64,000 nucleotides of DNA from Sphingobacterium rhinopitheci (GCF_022627575.1 NZ_JADEYQ010000005.1:46013-110012), one strand, 5' to 3'. Shown: positions 27,924 to 35,785, numbered from the stretch's first letter. Made by a program: numbers and translations. The notes: a model not told the origin generated them from the sequence alone.

Positions 27924-29084
27924 CTACGGTGCTACGGCATTATCCTCGTTTTCGACAGCATCGTCCTTACATTCTTGTATTTCTATAGCACCATGCAACT
28001 GTCCTCTTAATATATGAAAAGAATGGTCTGAAGAATCATCTTCACCCAATAAAAAACCCCAAGGCTTTAAATCATAAATTCTATCACATATAATTTTTGC
28101 AATTGCGAGAACAGGTATAGCCAAAAACATCCCCGAAACACCCCATATCAATTCCCCAGAAATAATAGCTAACATCGCAAACAAAGAGTTTACTTTAACT
28201 TTTGATCCTACAATTTTGGGCACCACAAAATTACTATCTATAAGATGAACGATCCATAAACCTATGATGACAAATAATACATTTGCCGCAGAAGAAGTGG
28301 CAAAAGTGATAATAGAAATAATAATGATAGCGCTAAAAATACCTACATAAGGAAGTACATTGATAACCCCGGTGATCATTGCTAACATAACAGTATATTT
28401 TACCCCAATTACAGACAAAACAATAAATGTCATCGTCGCTACAATACACATTTGCACTATTAAACCGATCAAATATTTCTTTACAACGAATTGTATTTCC
28501 TTAACGATATCAATAACGACACTTTCGTGCTCCTTTTTATTTAATAGTATTAAAAAACGTAGAATGTGTCTTCTATAGATAAGTAGAAAGAAGGTGTATA
28601 ATAACGTAAAAACCAACAATATCAGCAGTGAAGACAGCGATATCAATGCTATACCGACAATAGCTGTACCTTTACTCACCGAGCTACTCAATGTCTCGTT
28701 GAGATATTGTGCCTGCTTGCGATAGCCTATATTGAAGGTCGATGTCACCCAGTCTTGAAAAGTACGCGTTTCATGGAGTATCTGTTGTTCAAAGGAGGGC
28801 CAATCTTCTTTGAGCATAGTCAGCTGTGACCCGATAAGTACTAAAAGACCTACAATAAGGCCAAAAAAAGCAATCAAGCCAACGATTGCAGCCAATAAAC
28901 GAGGAAATCTCAACTTATTTTCTAGCCAATTACAAACAGGAACTAATAATAAAGCGAATAGCAATCCCAATATTAGGGGCACTATGATGAGTTGCCCGAC
29001 ATGCATTATATAGCCTAAACCTATAATACTCACTAGCGTACAAGCTAGTTTGGTATAGAATGGTAATGTTAAAAATCTCTGCAT
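27924..29084 (-). CDS. AI-2E family transporter (UPF0118 permease)
   Basis: Inner-membrane protein of the AI-2E/TqsA/YdiK family, whose members export small solutes or exchange ions; the substrate is not predictable. About eight membrane helices: two N-terminal (THVSI..IIVPLILGLLFALLLVPV), a soluble insert (about 95-135), then a cluster with the family PYVGIFSAIIIISI and the Asp-bearing HLIDSNFVVPKIVGSKVKV. The frame extends to a GTG at 29117, but I chose the ATG at 29084 (MQRFLTLPFYTK), which gives the usual N-terminus. It is monocistronic with its own terminator. Confidence 0.85.
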   Translation of the reverse strand: MQRFLTLPFYTKLACTLVSIIGLGYIMHVGQLIIVPLILGLLFALLLVPVCNWLENKLRFPRLLAAIVGLIAFFGLIVGLLVLIGSQLTMLKEDWPSFEQQILHETRTFQDWVTSTFNIGYRKQAQYLNETLSSSVSKGTAIVGIALISLSSLLILLVFTLLYTFFLLIYRRHILRFLILLNKKEHESVVIDIVKEIQFVVKKYLIGLIVQMCIVATMTFIVLSVIGVKYTVMLAMITGVINVLPYVGIFSAIIIISIITFATSSAANVLFVIIGLWIVHLIDSNFVVPKIVGSKVKVNSLFAMLAIISGELIWGVSGMFLAIPVLAIAKIICDRIYDLKPWGFLLGEDDSSDHSFHILRGQLHGAIEIQECKDDAVENEDNAVAP

Positions 29085-29341
29085 TTTGGAGGATAATATA
29101 TAATAACCAAAATACACATTTTTTGTTTGCTAAAAAAGCATACAATCATTGATTATATATTGTCCCGATAAAACTAGCTTATTGCCGATTTGGATGTCTA
29201 TTTAGAATCAGGTAACATGATTTATGAACCCTTAGAAATACTATTCAATAGCGGATTAATACAACTACAAAAAATGAAATAGATAATTCGGTAGTGCGAA
29301 GCTCCCAAATTGCTGTTATCGAAGGTTAAAAAGGAGCTTAT

Positions 29342-29371
29342 AAAAAAAGGAGACATCATATGCCTCCTTTT
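29342..29371 (-). terminator. Terminator of barrel paralogue B
   Basis: Minus-strand AAAAGGAGGCAT / ATGTCTCCTTTTTTT with a 3-nt loop; the T-run is on the minus-strand side. Confidence 0.82.
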
Positions 29372-29391
29372 GCAATTAAATATACCTACAC

Positions 29392-30030
29392 TTATAATTT
29401 GAATGTCAGCCCAAATTGAGCAGCATTAAAAAAATTGTTAAAATTATTGATGTTGACATCAAAATTGTTCGTCGCCTTATCCCCATTCCAATCTACTCTT
29501 TTGCTATTGTATCCAATAAGGTTAGCAAAAGCGAAGTTAATAGCTAATTTGTCTGTTAAGAAATAATTAGCGCCAAGACCAGCATTCACACCGATTCCAT
29601 TTACGCTAGGCGAATCCGTGGTATTGCCCCCAGTAATAGTCTTCACTATTGATGAATTATAACCAACGCCTAATTCGGTATACGTTTTAAAGCGATTTCC
29701 TAATTCTAAGAAATAATAACGCCCAAATGCGCCAAAGCCAAAGCTATTGGTGTTTAATTTGACCGTATTCGATCCGCTATAATTTTCGCGTGAAGTAGAC
29801 CCTATTGATAGGTCGACCCCCAAAGCCACTCTTTCACTTAAGAAAGCGCCTACTTTTGGTGAAAAACCAAATGCTGAGGTTTTGATTTGTGTATTTTCAT
29901 TGTCCGCGTGGTTGTACGTTAAACTTCCCTCGACAATAAAATTTCCTTTTTGAAAACCTGTTATTTCTTGCGCATTGGAAACAAAAGTAACCCCGGCAAT
30001 AGCGGTTAAAGTAAGTAAAATGTTTTTCAT
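29392..30030 (-). CDS. Outer-membrane beta-barrel protein, paralogue B
   Basis: 212-residue outer-membrane barrel closely related to the gene at 21414-22043: same signal peptide pattern (MKNILLTLTAIAGVTFVSNA), conserved GRYYFLELGNRFKTYTELG, GANYFLTDKLAINFAFANL and terminal AQFGLTFKL. The last residue is Leu rather than Phe, acceptable for Bacteroidota barrels. The pair are probably a dispersed duplication about 8 kb apart. Single gene with its own terminator; ligand unknown. Confidence 0.8.
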   Translation of the reverse strand: MKNILLTLTAIAGVTFVSNAQEITGFQKGNFIVEGSLTYNHADNENTQIKTSAFGFSPKVGAFLSERVALGVDLSIGSTSRENYSGSNTVKLNTNSFGFGAFGRYYFLELGNRFKTYTELGVGYNSSIVKTITGGNTTDSPSVNGIGVNAGLGANYFLTDKLAINFAFANLIGYNSKRVDWNGDKATNNFDVNINNFNNFFNAAQFGLTFKL

Positions 30031-30250
30031 AGTATTTCGATTTATTTCTTAGTCAAGAAACAAGAACCATTCCAAAACCCACTGAATCACCCTGATGCAA
30101 ATGTATAAGCTAAACACAAAACATCAATAACAATAATAATTTATTGAATAGAAATAAATCACAACATCCCAAAAAATAAAAAATATATAACCATTATGCG
30201 CAAACGCATAAATGAAAGTATTGAATAGGAAAGACACCATTATTTATACT

Positions 30251-30276
30251 AAAAAGTAGCTCAGCATTACTTTTTT
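30251..30276. terminator. AT-rich hairpin downstream of methyltransferase gene
   Basis: AAAAAGTA (30251-30258) / TACTTTTTT (30268-30276), loop of 9 nt. A weak, AT-only terminator candidate usable in either direction. Confidence 0.4.
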
Positions 30277-30293
30277 ACATAAAAATAATTAGG

Positions 30294-31061
30294 CTATTTT
30301 TTTAAATTAATAATACAGATCCATGCCCACCATTTGAAGGGGCTATTTTTATCCAAAACTATACTATCCCAATTGGCTAGCTTCATATATAATCTTTTAA
30401 AAAATCTACTCTTCCGAAAGGGAACAGCTAGCAATGTGAGAAAAGAAAAGTACTTAAATTGGCTATTGGGAAAATAAGAAAGGATTAAATCTATATCAGC
30501 CTTTCGAAAGGGTTGCTCATCGATAGTTCGCGCTTTAGGCGTTAGCTTTCTATATAAGTTGATGAGCATATTGGTACCCAAGGGTTCCATAAATATAGCA
30601 TTGCCATCCGGCTTCAAAATACGCTTCAATTCATGTAAAGATTTATTTAAATCCAAATGATGTAAAATCGCAGTACCATAAATCAAATCAAACTTGTGAT
30701 CTTCGAAGACCGTATCCGTAGCATCCATCACCTCCACCTCAATATTGTTGATAGTGTCTTTTTCTATCAATGACCTTGCACGCGCAATACGCATATCCGA
30801 AATATCAATACCATAACCGTATTCAATATATTTGCTGTATTGCAGCAAATGATGGCCATCACCGCAACCATAATCCAACACAATGGATTTCTTTTTATGA
30901 AGTAATGAACGTATTACCGTAAAGTAAAAGGTATTGGCATCATCATTTGCTGCGTAGTATTTGCCACAATCTGCACGAACATATTTGTCTTTAGCAAATA
31001 CCTTATTATGCCAATCTTTCTCACGAGAAACTCTTTCACTATCTTCAAAAATTTTATTCAT
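30294..31061 (-). CDS. Class I SAM-dependent methyltransferase
   Basis: Methyltransferase of the UbiE/Methyltransf_11 type; acceptor unknown. SAM-binding motif I VLDYGCGDGHHLLQYS (about 60-75), acidic motif II GYGIDISD, motif III region FDLIYGTAILHHLDL and post-motif ILKPDGNAIFMEPLG. The C-terminal part (RKLTPKARTIDEQPFRKADI) resembles sugar- or lipid-modifying enzymes of surface loci. I chose the ATG at 31061; an upstream in-frame ATG at 31112 would add a hydrophobic 17-residue stretch not expected for the family. Isolated gene beside the accessory region. Confidence 0.8.
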   Translation of the reverse strand: MNKIFEDSERVSREKDWHNKVFAKDKYVRADCGKYYAANDDANTFYFTVIRSLLHKKKSIVLDYGCGDGHHLLQYSKYIEYGYGIDISDMRIARARSLIEKDTINNIEVEVMDATDTVFEDHKFDLIYGTAILHHLDLNKSLHELKRILKPDGNAIFMEPLGTNMLINLYRKLTPKARTIDEQPFRKADIDLILSYFPNSQFKYFSFLTLLAVPFRKSRFFKRLYMKLANWDSIVLDKNSPFKWWAWICIINLKK

Positions 31062-31385
31062 TAACTTAAAGTTAATATAAATTTCCAAGTAAACATATTT
31101 ATTGAAAAACATAATATCCAGCTATCACTATTCAATATAGACGAAAACCTTATATCAGCAGAAACCAAAATATAACATCATACAAATAGGCTATTGAGAA
31201 ATATTAGGAAGAGAGGAAGTTTCCAAAGCTTGAAGTAGGATAAACTATTTTACAATAAATTGCAAATTGTGAGCAGCACTATTTTTAATTTATCAAGTTT
31301 GACGTATCTTCATGCCGGTAATTTCGAAACGGAATGCCTTATAACCTAATAAAATTTCAGAAATGGGAAACTCCGAAATTTCAGT

Positions 31386-31862
31386 TTAGCTCAAATCAAT
31401 ATTCAAATATACCTTTATTATATAGATTATTATTCCTGATATAATTGTGACTCCAATTCCTATGATCCACTGATTTTTTATTAATTCTTTCTTATCAGGT
31501 ACATTTGATGTTATAGATGAAACATTTCCATCACCTATATTCACATTAGTAGAATTAACAATATTGTTTACAACACTAGTAGGATTTAACTTTTCAGTAT
31601 CCTGCTCAACAAAATTAGTATTAGCAAAAAAAACTAACCCCTTCTTAGTAAGAATTATATGGTGAGGATCAGGATTATCAAAGTTCACCCCCATATGCCT
31701 TACTTTAACATATCCGTAAGCTTCTGCAACTTCGAAAAGATTATTAGCATAATCACGGTTAAAACCCAATTGTGTATAAACATCATACCAAGCAATACCT
31801 TCTCTATTTTTATATTATAGTCTCATGATTTTGTCTAAATCACTCCATTCAGTTTTGTTCAT
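31386..31862 (-). pseudogene. Membrane-anchored hypothetical gene with one in-frame stop
   Basis: The 127-codon frame that ends at 31386 has only a TTG start (31769), but the same frame continues upstream through YKNREGIAWYDVYTQ to a TAA at 31815-31817 and beyond it to an ATG at 31862 (MNKTEWSDLDKIMRL, stop). So a 158-residue gene is interrupted by one nonsense codon at position 16. The product has a winged-helix-like N-terminal part (FEVAEAYGYVK, IILTKKGL), an Asn/Ser-rich linker and one C-terminal membrane helix (WIIGIGVTIISGIIIYII). Not recognised. Mutation, sequencing error or internal TTG start are all possible. Confidence 0.6.
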
Positions 31863-31902
31863 ATAATAATGTTTTTTTAAGAAAAATAAACATTATTATA
31901 TG
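31860..31902. promoter_or_regulatory. Perfect 15-bp inverted repeat over the start codon
   Basis: CATATAATAATGTTT (31860-31874) and AAACATTATTATATG (31888-31902) are exact reverse complements, 13 nt apart. The left arm contains the ATG (minus strand) of the broken gene at 31386-31862. It could be an operator or a hairpin that masks translation initiation. Confidence 0.6.
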
Positions 31903-31959
31903 ATTATCAAAATTTAAAAATTCAAAAGACAAGTGGGATTGAGAGCCTTGAATTTCAAT

Positions 31960-32097
31960 CTAAAAATCCCTTTCATCCTTTAAACTATAGTATCCATCTT
32001 CCGACACAATAATATGATCACACACTTCAATATCCAATACCTTACCAGCTTCAACAGCCTTATTTGTAATAGCCTTATCTTGTGGACTAGGTTCTAA
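31960..32097 (-). pseudogene. radC/JAB-domain gene remnant 1 (C-terminus)
   Basis: Minus-strand reading LEPSPQDKAITNKAVEAG...DHIIVSEDGYYSLKDERDF stop is the last 45 residues of a RadC-like JAB protein, the block that follows HPSGN in that family. Upstream the homology stops abruptly: the next codon is TGA and the HPSGN metal site is missing. Such radC copies are common on Bacteroidota mobile elements. A fragment, not a gene. Confidence 0.75.
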
Positions 32098-32212
32098 TCA
32101 ATCTAAAAATACCCTTGATCCTTCTGTAACCTTAGATACACAGGCGTGAATATAAAATGCAAAAGGCACTAGTAATCTGTCACATACAGATACTCCAAAA
32201 AGGTATAAACGC

Positions 32213-32241
32213 AAAAAAGCTTCAAGTTTCCTTGAAGCTTT
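32213..32241 (-). terminator. tRNA-Met terminator, orphan copy
   Basis: AAAGCTTCAAG / CTTGAAGCTTT with loop of 4 and T-run on the minus strand; identical to the hairpin behind the intact tRNA at 34135, here behind the truncated tRNA. Confidence 0.75.
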
Positions 32242-32247
32242 AGCCAG

Positions 32248-32289
32248 TAGCGGGGAGCAGGATCGAACTGCCGACCTCAGGGTTATGAA
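32248..32289 (-). pseudogene. Truncated tRNA-Met (3' part only)
   Basis: 42 nt identical to the 3' part of tRNA-Met, from the first anticodon-loop base (TTCATAA) through variable, T-arm and acceptor strand. The 5' half is absent. This is the type of duplicate left by site-specific integration into a tRNA gene with cross-over in the anticodon loop. Confidence 0.85.
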
Positions 32290-32813
32290 AGGCATCTCAA
32301 ATAACAAGAAATGCGTTTAAATACCCTTAAACCGCGTAACTAAAAGCTTCTTAAAGTATCTTTTTAGCAATTAATAGAGCGCATGTAGAGCGCTATAATT
32401 AATAATATTTAGGGTAAAAATACTAAAATTCAACAGAAAATGAATGACCCTTTAGCAAAAACAATTAAGCTCAATCCTACTAAGTAGCTAGATCTAAATT
32501 TCTATTTGCTATCTCCTATTCGCTCGCCGTCCTGCGAGTTGAGCGAGGTGTCGTTGAAGAGAAGTCCGATAGGACGATTCAACGATATGTACGTAGTACA
32601 CGAAGACTGTTGGCGGTATTTTTGAAAAAAGGATTGTGTGATGGGGATATCAAAAATAGTGACAACATCGAAGCCTGAGCGACACGCAGGCGAGCCTAAT
32701 CGCTAAAAGTGATTGGATTTTAACCAGGTATGCTAATACCTAGTTAAAATCCAAAGGAACTTTTATGAAGCCTCTATCAAGGTAAAGAAATAAGTGTGAC
32801 ATAATATTTTATT
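32290..32813. other. Non-coding, GC-richer block with several hairpins
   Basis: No coding frame. Features seen: near-perfect dyad GCGTTTAA/TTAAACCGC (32313-32335); direct repeat AGAGCGC twice near 32377-32393; nested hairpin TCGTTGAA..GTCC..GGAC..TTCAACGA (32551-32585); TGTAC/GTACA (32588-32600); GCCTG/CAGGC near 32675. Base composition of 32520-32700 is visibly richer in G+C than the flanks. It resembles the end or transfer region of a mobile element, but no integrase or relaxase gene is present. Confidence 0.5.
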
Positions 32814-32888
32814 ATGGCAAGATTATTTTCTATCTTGGTAGAGGCGAAATGCCTTTTATCTGCAAACCTAACACAACATAAATCTCGA

Positions 32889-33422
32889 ATGAAAAATAGG
32901 TTTTTAAAATTTTGGAATTATTTAGGTAATCAAACTAAACCACAATTTTTCCATAAATATGTTTTACCCTCTTTGTGTATTTTCTTCCTTTGGGGCTTTA
33001 TCGGACATCAAATATTAATTCATATAGGAGAAGATTATTTAGAAGCTAAAAATGGAACAATAACAGAAATTGGAATTAAATTCGAACAAGGAACAAGACA
33101 ATACCATAAACAATACCCACTAAAAATAAAACTTGATAATAATATTGAATATAGATTGCAAGATTTAAATGAAGAATTATTCCCTTACATTTTGAGCCAT
33201 ATTTCTACAGGAGATTATGTTACAATTTATACGAGAAAAAAATGGTTGAGCATTTTAAGTTGGGGTAAGAAGAATGACTTGTATAAAATAGTAAAAAATA
33301 ATAAAGAAATACTATCATTTTCATCGTTAATAAAGAGCATAAGAACACAATCTAATATCCCAGGTGTTTTTTTCTTCGTGCTGATTCCTTGGTATATTAT
33401 ATATAGAATTAAAAAAACTTAA
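32889..33422 (+). CDS. Hypothetical membrane protein in the island
   Basis: Not recognised. With the ATG at 32889 it has 177 residues: one N-terminal membrane helix (about 23-45, LPSLCIFFLWGFIGHQILI), an extracytoplasmic beta-rich domain (about 50-140, with KNGTITEIGIKFEQG and YPLKIKLDNNIEYRL) and a second helix near the C-terminus (VFFFVLIPWYIIY) followed by RIKKT. The frame continues 25 codons upstream to an ATG at 32814, but that stretch is hydrophilic and lies in an inverted repeat, so I prefer the inner start. Likely cargo of the integrated element; intact. Confidence 0.5.
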   Translation: MKNRFLKFWNYLGNQTKPQFFHKYVLPSLCIFFLWGFIGHQILIHIGEDYLEAKNGTITEIGIKFEQGTRQYHKQYPLKIKLDNNIEYRLQDLNEELFPYILSHISTGDYVTIYTRKKWLSILSWGKKNDLYKIVKNNKEILSFSSLIKSIRTQSNIPGVFFFVLIPWYIIYRIKKT

Positions 33423-33487
33423 AGCCTGCAGACAACATGGGTCACTCTTGCACAACATCGGATTTTATAGCAAAACATAATATATTG

Positions 33488-33521
33488 GACCTCGTTTAAG
33501 ACTTTCTAAGCGAGGTCTTTT
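33488..33521 (+). terminator. Terminator after island gene
   Basis: GACCTCG (33488-33494) / CGAGGTC (33511-33517) followed by TTTT; 66 nt after the membrane-protein stop. Confidence 0.7.
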
Positions 33522-33524
33522 GCA

Positions 33525-33633
33525 TTAACTATAATACCCTTCTTCATTCACTATCAAATAATCTTAAACCTCGATATCTAATACCCTTCCAGCATCAATA
33601 GCTTTAGTAGAACCTTATCCTGTGTACTTTGTT
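33525..33633 (-). pseudogene. radC/JAB-domain gene remnant 2
   Basis: Minus strand reads EQSTQDKVL, a frameshift, then TKAIDAGRVLDIEV, a stop, and DYLIVNEEGYYS stop. This is the same C-terminal RadC block as remnants 1 and 3 but with at least one frameshift and one nonsense codon, so it is the most decayed copy. Confidence 0.65.
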
Positions 33634-33648
33634 CTATGTACAGAACAA
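33629..33648. repeat. Perfect 7-bp hairpin next to remnant 2
   Basis: TTGTTCT, loop ATGTAC, AGAACAA. It marks the point where RadC-like coding similarity ends. The following 190 bp hold no gene; an ATCGA/TCGAT inverted pair lies near 33674-33700. Confidence 0.4.
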
Positions 33649-33846
33649 AATTCTGACTCGCTCGTGACTCACATCGAATTTTCGAAAGTCCCTTTTCGAT
33701 TGGTTAATAATTTTTTAAACGTAGGACATAACCTATCCATCCTTGTTGTGTAATTAGAAAATTTCCTAGGTTTTCTTTTTCACAAGAACTTCAAGCTAAC
33801 GCTTATTATCTTTAATATTTTTTACTAGAGTAAAGATATGTAATAA

Positions 33847-33984
33847 TTAAAAATATCCTTCATCTTTTAGACTTAAATAAGTGTGTGGTGTTACGATCAA
33901 ATGATCACAGATAGTTATATCTAAGAAGTTGCCACATTCAACAGCTTTATTCGTAAATGATTTATCTTGTGGACTAGGTTCTAA
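33847..33984 (-). pseudogene. radC/JAB-domain gene remnant 3 (C-terminus)
   Basis: Minus strand reads LEPSPQDKSFTNKAVECG...DHLIVTPHTYLSLKDEGYF stop: 45 residues, the same length and the same upstream break as remnant 1, but clearly diverged in sequence. Hence the two come from different elements and not from a simple duplication of this segment. Confidence 0.75.
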
Positions 33985-34176
33985 TCAATCTAAAAATACC
34001 CTTGATCCTTCTGTAACCATAGATACATAGGCGTGAATATAAAATGCAAAAGGCACTAGTAATCTGTCACATACAGATACTCCAAAAAGGTATAAACGCA
34101 AAAAAGCTTCAAGTTTCCTTGAAGCTTTAGCCAGTAGCGGGGAGCAGGATCGAACTGCCGACCTCAGGGTTATGAA
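33964..34176. repeat. 213-bp direct repeat, copy B
   Basis: Partner of 32077-32289, offset 1887 bp. It spans the radC junction, the spacer, the terminator hairpin and the 3' part of the intact tRNA-Met up to its anticodon loop. Confidence 0.9.
34100..34128 (-). terminator. Terminator of tRNA-Met 1
   Basis: Minus strand AAAGCTTCAAG / CTTGAAGCTTT, loop GAAA, then TTTT; starts 7 nt after the tRNA 3' end. Confidence 0.88.
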
Positions 34177-34208
34177 TCCTGCGCTCTAACCATCTGAGCT
34201 ACCCCGCC
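34135..34208 (-). tRNA. tRNA-Met (CAT), copy 1
   Basis: 74 nt: acceptor GGCGGGG/CCCCGCT (G1-U72 wobble), D-arm GCTC..GAGC, anticodon stem CAGGA/CCCTG with loop TTCATAA (anticodon CAT), T-arm GGCAG TTCGATC CTGCT, discriminator A. CCA is not encoded. The 31-39 pair is A-C. Most likely elongator Met; a CAT tRNA-Ile cannot be wholly excluded by eye. Confidence 0.93.
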
Positions 34209-34305
34209 GTTTTTCGTGCTGCAAATATAGGTTTAAATAACTATAAACGCAATAAATGTTTAATTTTAATTGATATTAATATTCCCATCGAATACCAAAA
34301 AAACA

Positions 34306-34725
34306 CTAGTTTCGGTGAAACACAAATGTAGGATTATCGAAGCTGATAGAAGCGGGATCGTAATAGGGAATGCCCATATATACATGCTGGAGACCATTCC
34401 CTTGCAGCAAGATATTACCTTGACGCAAGAGCACAAAAGCCTTACGCTTCTCGTACTTGGTCCTATATGGAGTATATATAAAGTCCCCAATCAGGGTATC
34501 GCCCATAATCTTACCGCGTACCTTTCCCAGTTCAGTATCCTTTCCTACGCCTTTCACCCGCATATTACCATGGTAAGTATCCTTATAAATAGTTAGTGAC
34601 AAGTAAGCGGTATCTTTTTTATAGATAGCGACATACTCTTCTGCCTTTTCAACATTGGTATTACAGGAGCTCCATAGTAGCACAATAATACTACTGTAGA
34701 GTACGGACGACATCATTTTTAGCAT
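34306..34725 (-). CDS. Hypothetical lipoprotein
   Basis: Not recognised. Starting at the ATG at 34725 (or 34716) gives MLKMMSSVLYSSIIVLLWSSC, a lipoprotein signal with lipobox WSSC, then a compact 115-residue beta-rich domain (AYLSLTIYKDTYHGNMRVKG, GKIMGDTLIGDFIYTP). The GDTLIGDF pattern resembles small Bacteroidota lipoproteins of unknown role. The frame stays open to 34857, but that extension crosses the terminator of the upstream barrel gene (34777-34813), so I rejected it. Lies directly upstream of tRNA-Met 1. Confidence 0.6.
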   Translation of the reverse strand: MLKMMSSVLYSSIIVLLWSSCNTNVEKAEEYVAIYKKDTAYLSLTIYKDTYHGNMRVKGVGKDTELGKVRGKIMGDTLIGDFIYTPYRTKYEKRKAFVLLRQGNILLQGNGLQHVYMGIPYYDPASISFDNPTFVFHRN

Positions 34726-34776
34726 ACAAAGAAGCAAATAATTGAAAAACCCTAACACAAGAATTAGAGCTAACGT

Positions 34777-34813
34777 ATAAAAAAATGAGTCCAATAGGAA
34801 ATCGAACTCATCA
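34777..34813 (-). terminator. Terminator of PorT-type barrel gene
   Basis: Minus strand ATGAGT (34811-34806), 15-nt loop, ACTCAT (34790-34785), then a run of T. Short stem, clear T-run. Confidence 0.6.
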
Positions 34814-34888
34814 ACACTAAATATTTTATAAAAAACGATATAATGTGGGCTGCACAATAAAAATAGGCCTCCCCCATCTTAGGTTATA

Positions 34889-35506
34889 TTAGAATTTGAA
34901 ACCTACGCCCAATTGCGTTACTCTATTTTTAGAGCCATCATAATACTGATTAGATTTACCGACATTGGTCAAGCCTAAATTATAACGGGCATTAACAAAA
35001 AAACCATTAGGAAGATCGTATGCCAGACCAGCACCAATTCCAAAATCAAAAGTATTTACTTCCTTTTTAAAATCTGTATCTTCCTTAACTTCTACCCCAT
35101 TTGTGGTAATCTCATCTTTGTTGGTAGCTTTCAATAGTAACCCAAATTGTGGGCCCAATTCAACAGAAAAGCCTTTTATAAAATAGTATTTTGCCAAAAG
35201 TGGAAGGTTAATATACTCCAATTTGTCATGATTGTGATGGTGAACAGAGACAGAGGCTACCGTTTCGGAATAGATATTCTTTGCACCTTGTGATGAATAC
35301 ACTAATTCAGGTTGAAAAGAAAACTTGTCCGACAATTTCAATTCAGCAACAGCACCTACATAGAAACCAGGAAGCATTTTCCCTTTAGGTACATCTGACA
35401 ATGTAGAGAAATTTACCCCCGCTTTAGGGCCGATAGTAAAATTCTGTTGTGCATTTGCGGAGAAAGAAATAGCAACTAATGCCGCAATAGATAGTATGTT
35501 TTTCAT
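34889..35506 (-). CDS. PorT-type outer-membrane beta-barrel protein
   Basis: 205-residue barrel of the outer-membrane beta-barrel/PorT-like family. Signal peptide MKNILSIAALVAISFSANA; typical blocks FTIGPKAGVNFSTLSD, KFSFQPELVYSSQGAK, YINLPLLAKYYFIKGFSVELGPQ and NARYNLGLTNVG; C-terminal GVGFKF. A His-rich loop (SVHHHNHDKL about 75-85) may bind metal, an inference only. The decayed fragment at 23098-23290 is a relative. Located between the two intact tRNA-Met genes. Confidence 0.85.
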   Translation of the reverse strand: MKNILSIAALVAISFSANAQQNFTIGPKAGVNFSTLSDVPKGKMLPGFYVGAVAELKLSDKFSFQPELVYSSQGAKNIYSETVASVSVHHHNHDKLEYINLPLLAKYYFIKGFSVELGPQFGLLLKATNKDEITTNGVEVKEDTDFKKEVNTFDFGIGAGLAYDLPNGFFVNARYNLGLTNVGKSNQYYDGSKNRVTQLGVGFKF

Positions 35507-35756
35507 TTATAATAGTTTAACATGAGAATATAAACGTAAAAATACAATATATATTCTATAACCATTATACAGCTTAGTATTTTTGTCTCCTCGTTCTTAC
35601 CCTCCTAGACATAAGTGCAACAAATATCGCTACAAGAGAAACGATAAAGCCAATGGAACACTATTGGGTATCCAGTAATTTGTCAATTCGACTATACTTT
35701 ATTTATTATAAACGAGTTGACAAGAGTAAAAAAGTGAATTAAAAAGGCTTAAACGC

Positions 35757-35785
35757 AAAAAAGCTTCAAGTTTCCTTGAAGCTTT
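35757..35785 (-). terminator. Terminator of tRNA-Met 2
   Basis: Same hairpin as behind copy 1 (AAGCTTCAAG / CTTGAAGCTT, loop of 4) with T-run on the minus strand; flanks beyond it differ. Confidence 0.88.

Larger units (their letters stand above)
32077..32289. repeat. 213-bp direct repeat, copy A
   Basis: Nearly identical (two mismatches seen) to 33964-34176. It contains the radC junction, about 110 bp of intervening sequence, the tRNA terminator hairpin and the 3' part of tRNA-Met up to the anticodon loop, where the copies diverge (TATGAA then AGGC in A, TCCT in B). Confidence 0.9.

Noticed and set aside
32814..32888. Upstream extension (25 codons) of the island membrane-protein gene
   Set aside because: It is hydrophilic, falls in an imperfect inverted repeat (GCCTCTATCAAGGTA near 32770 / TATCTTGGTAGAGGC near 32832) and would put a soluble leader before the membrane helix.
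32077..34208. Calling the segment an intact integrative element
   Set aside because: No integrase, relaxase or transposase gene is present between the repeats; only remnants and one small membrane-protein gene.
34726..34857. 44-codon N-terminal extension of the lipoprotein at 34306
   Set aside because: It runs through the terminator of the upstream barrel gene and would bury the lipoprotein signal.
35571..35660. Minus-strand stretch IGFIVSLVAIFVALMSRR... ending in an Arg-rich tail
   Set aside because: Looks like a membrane anchor but has no start codon and a stop shortly upstream; at best a remnant.
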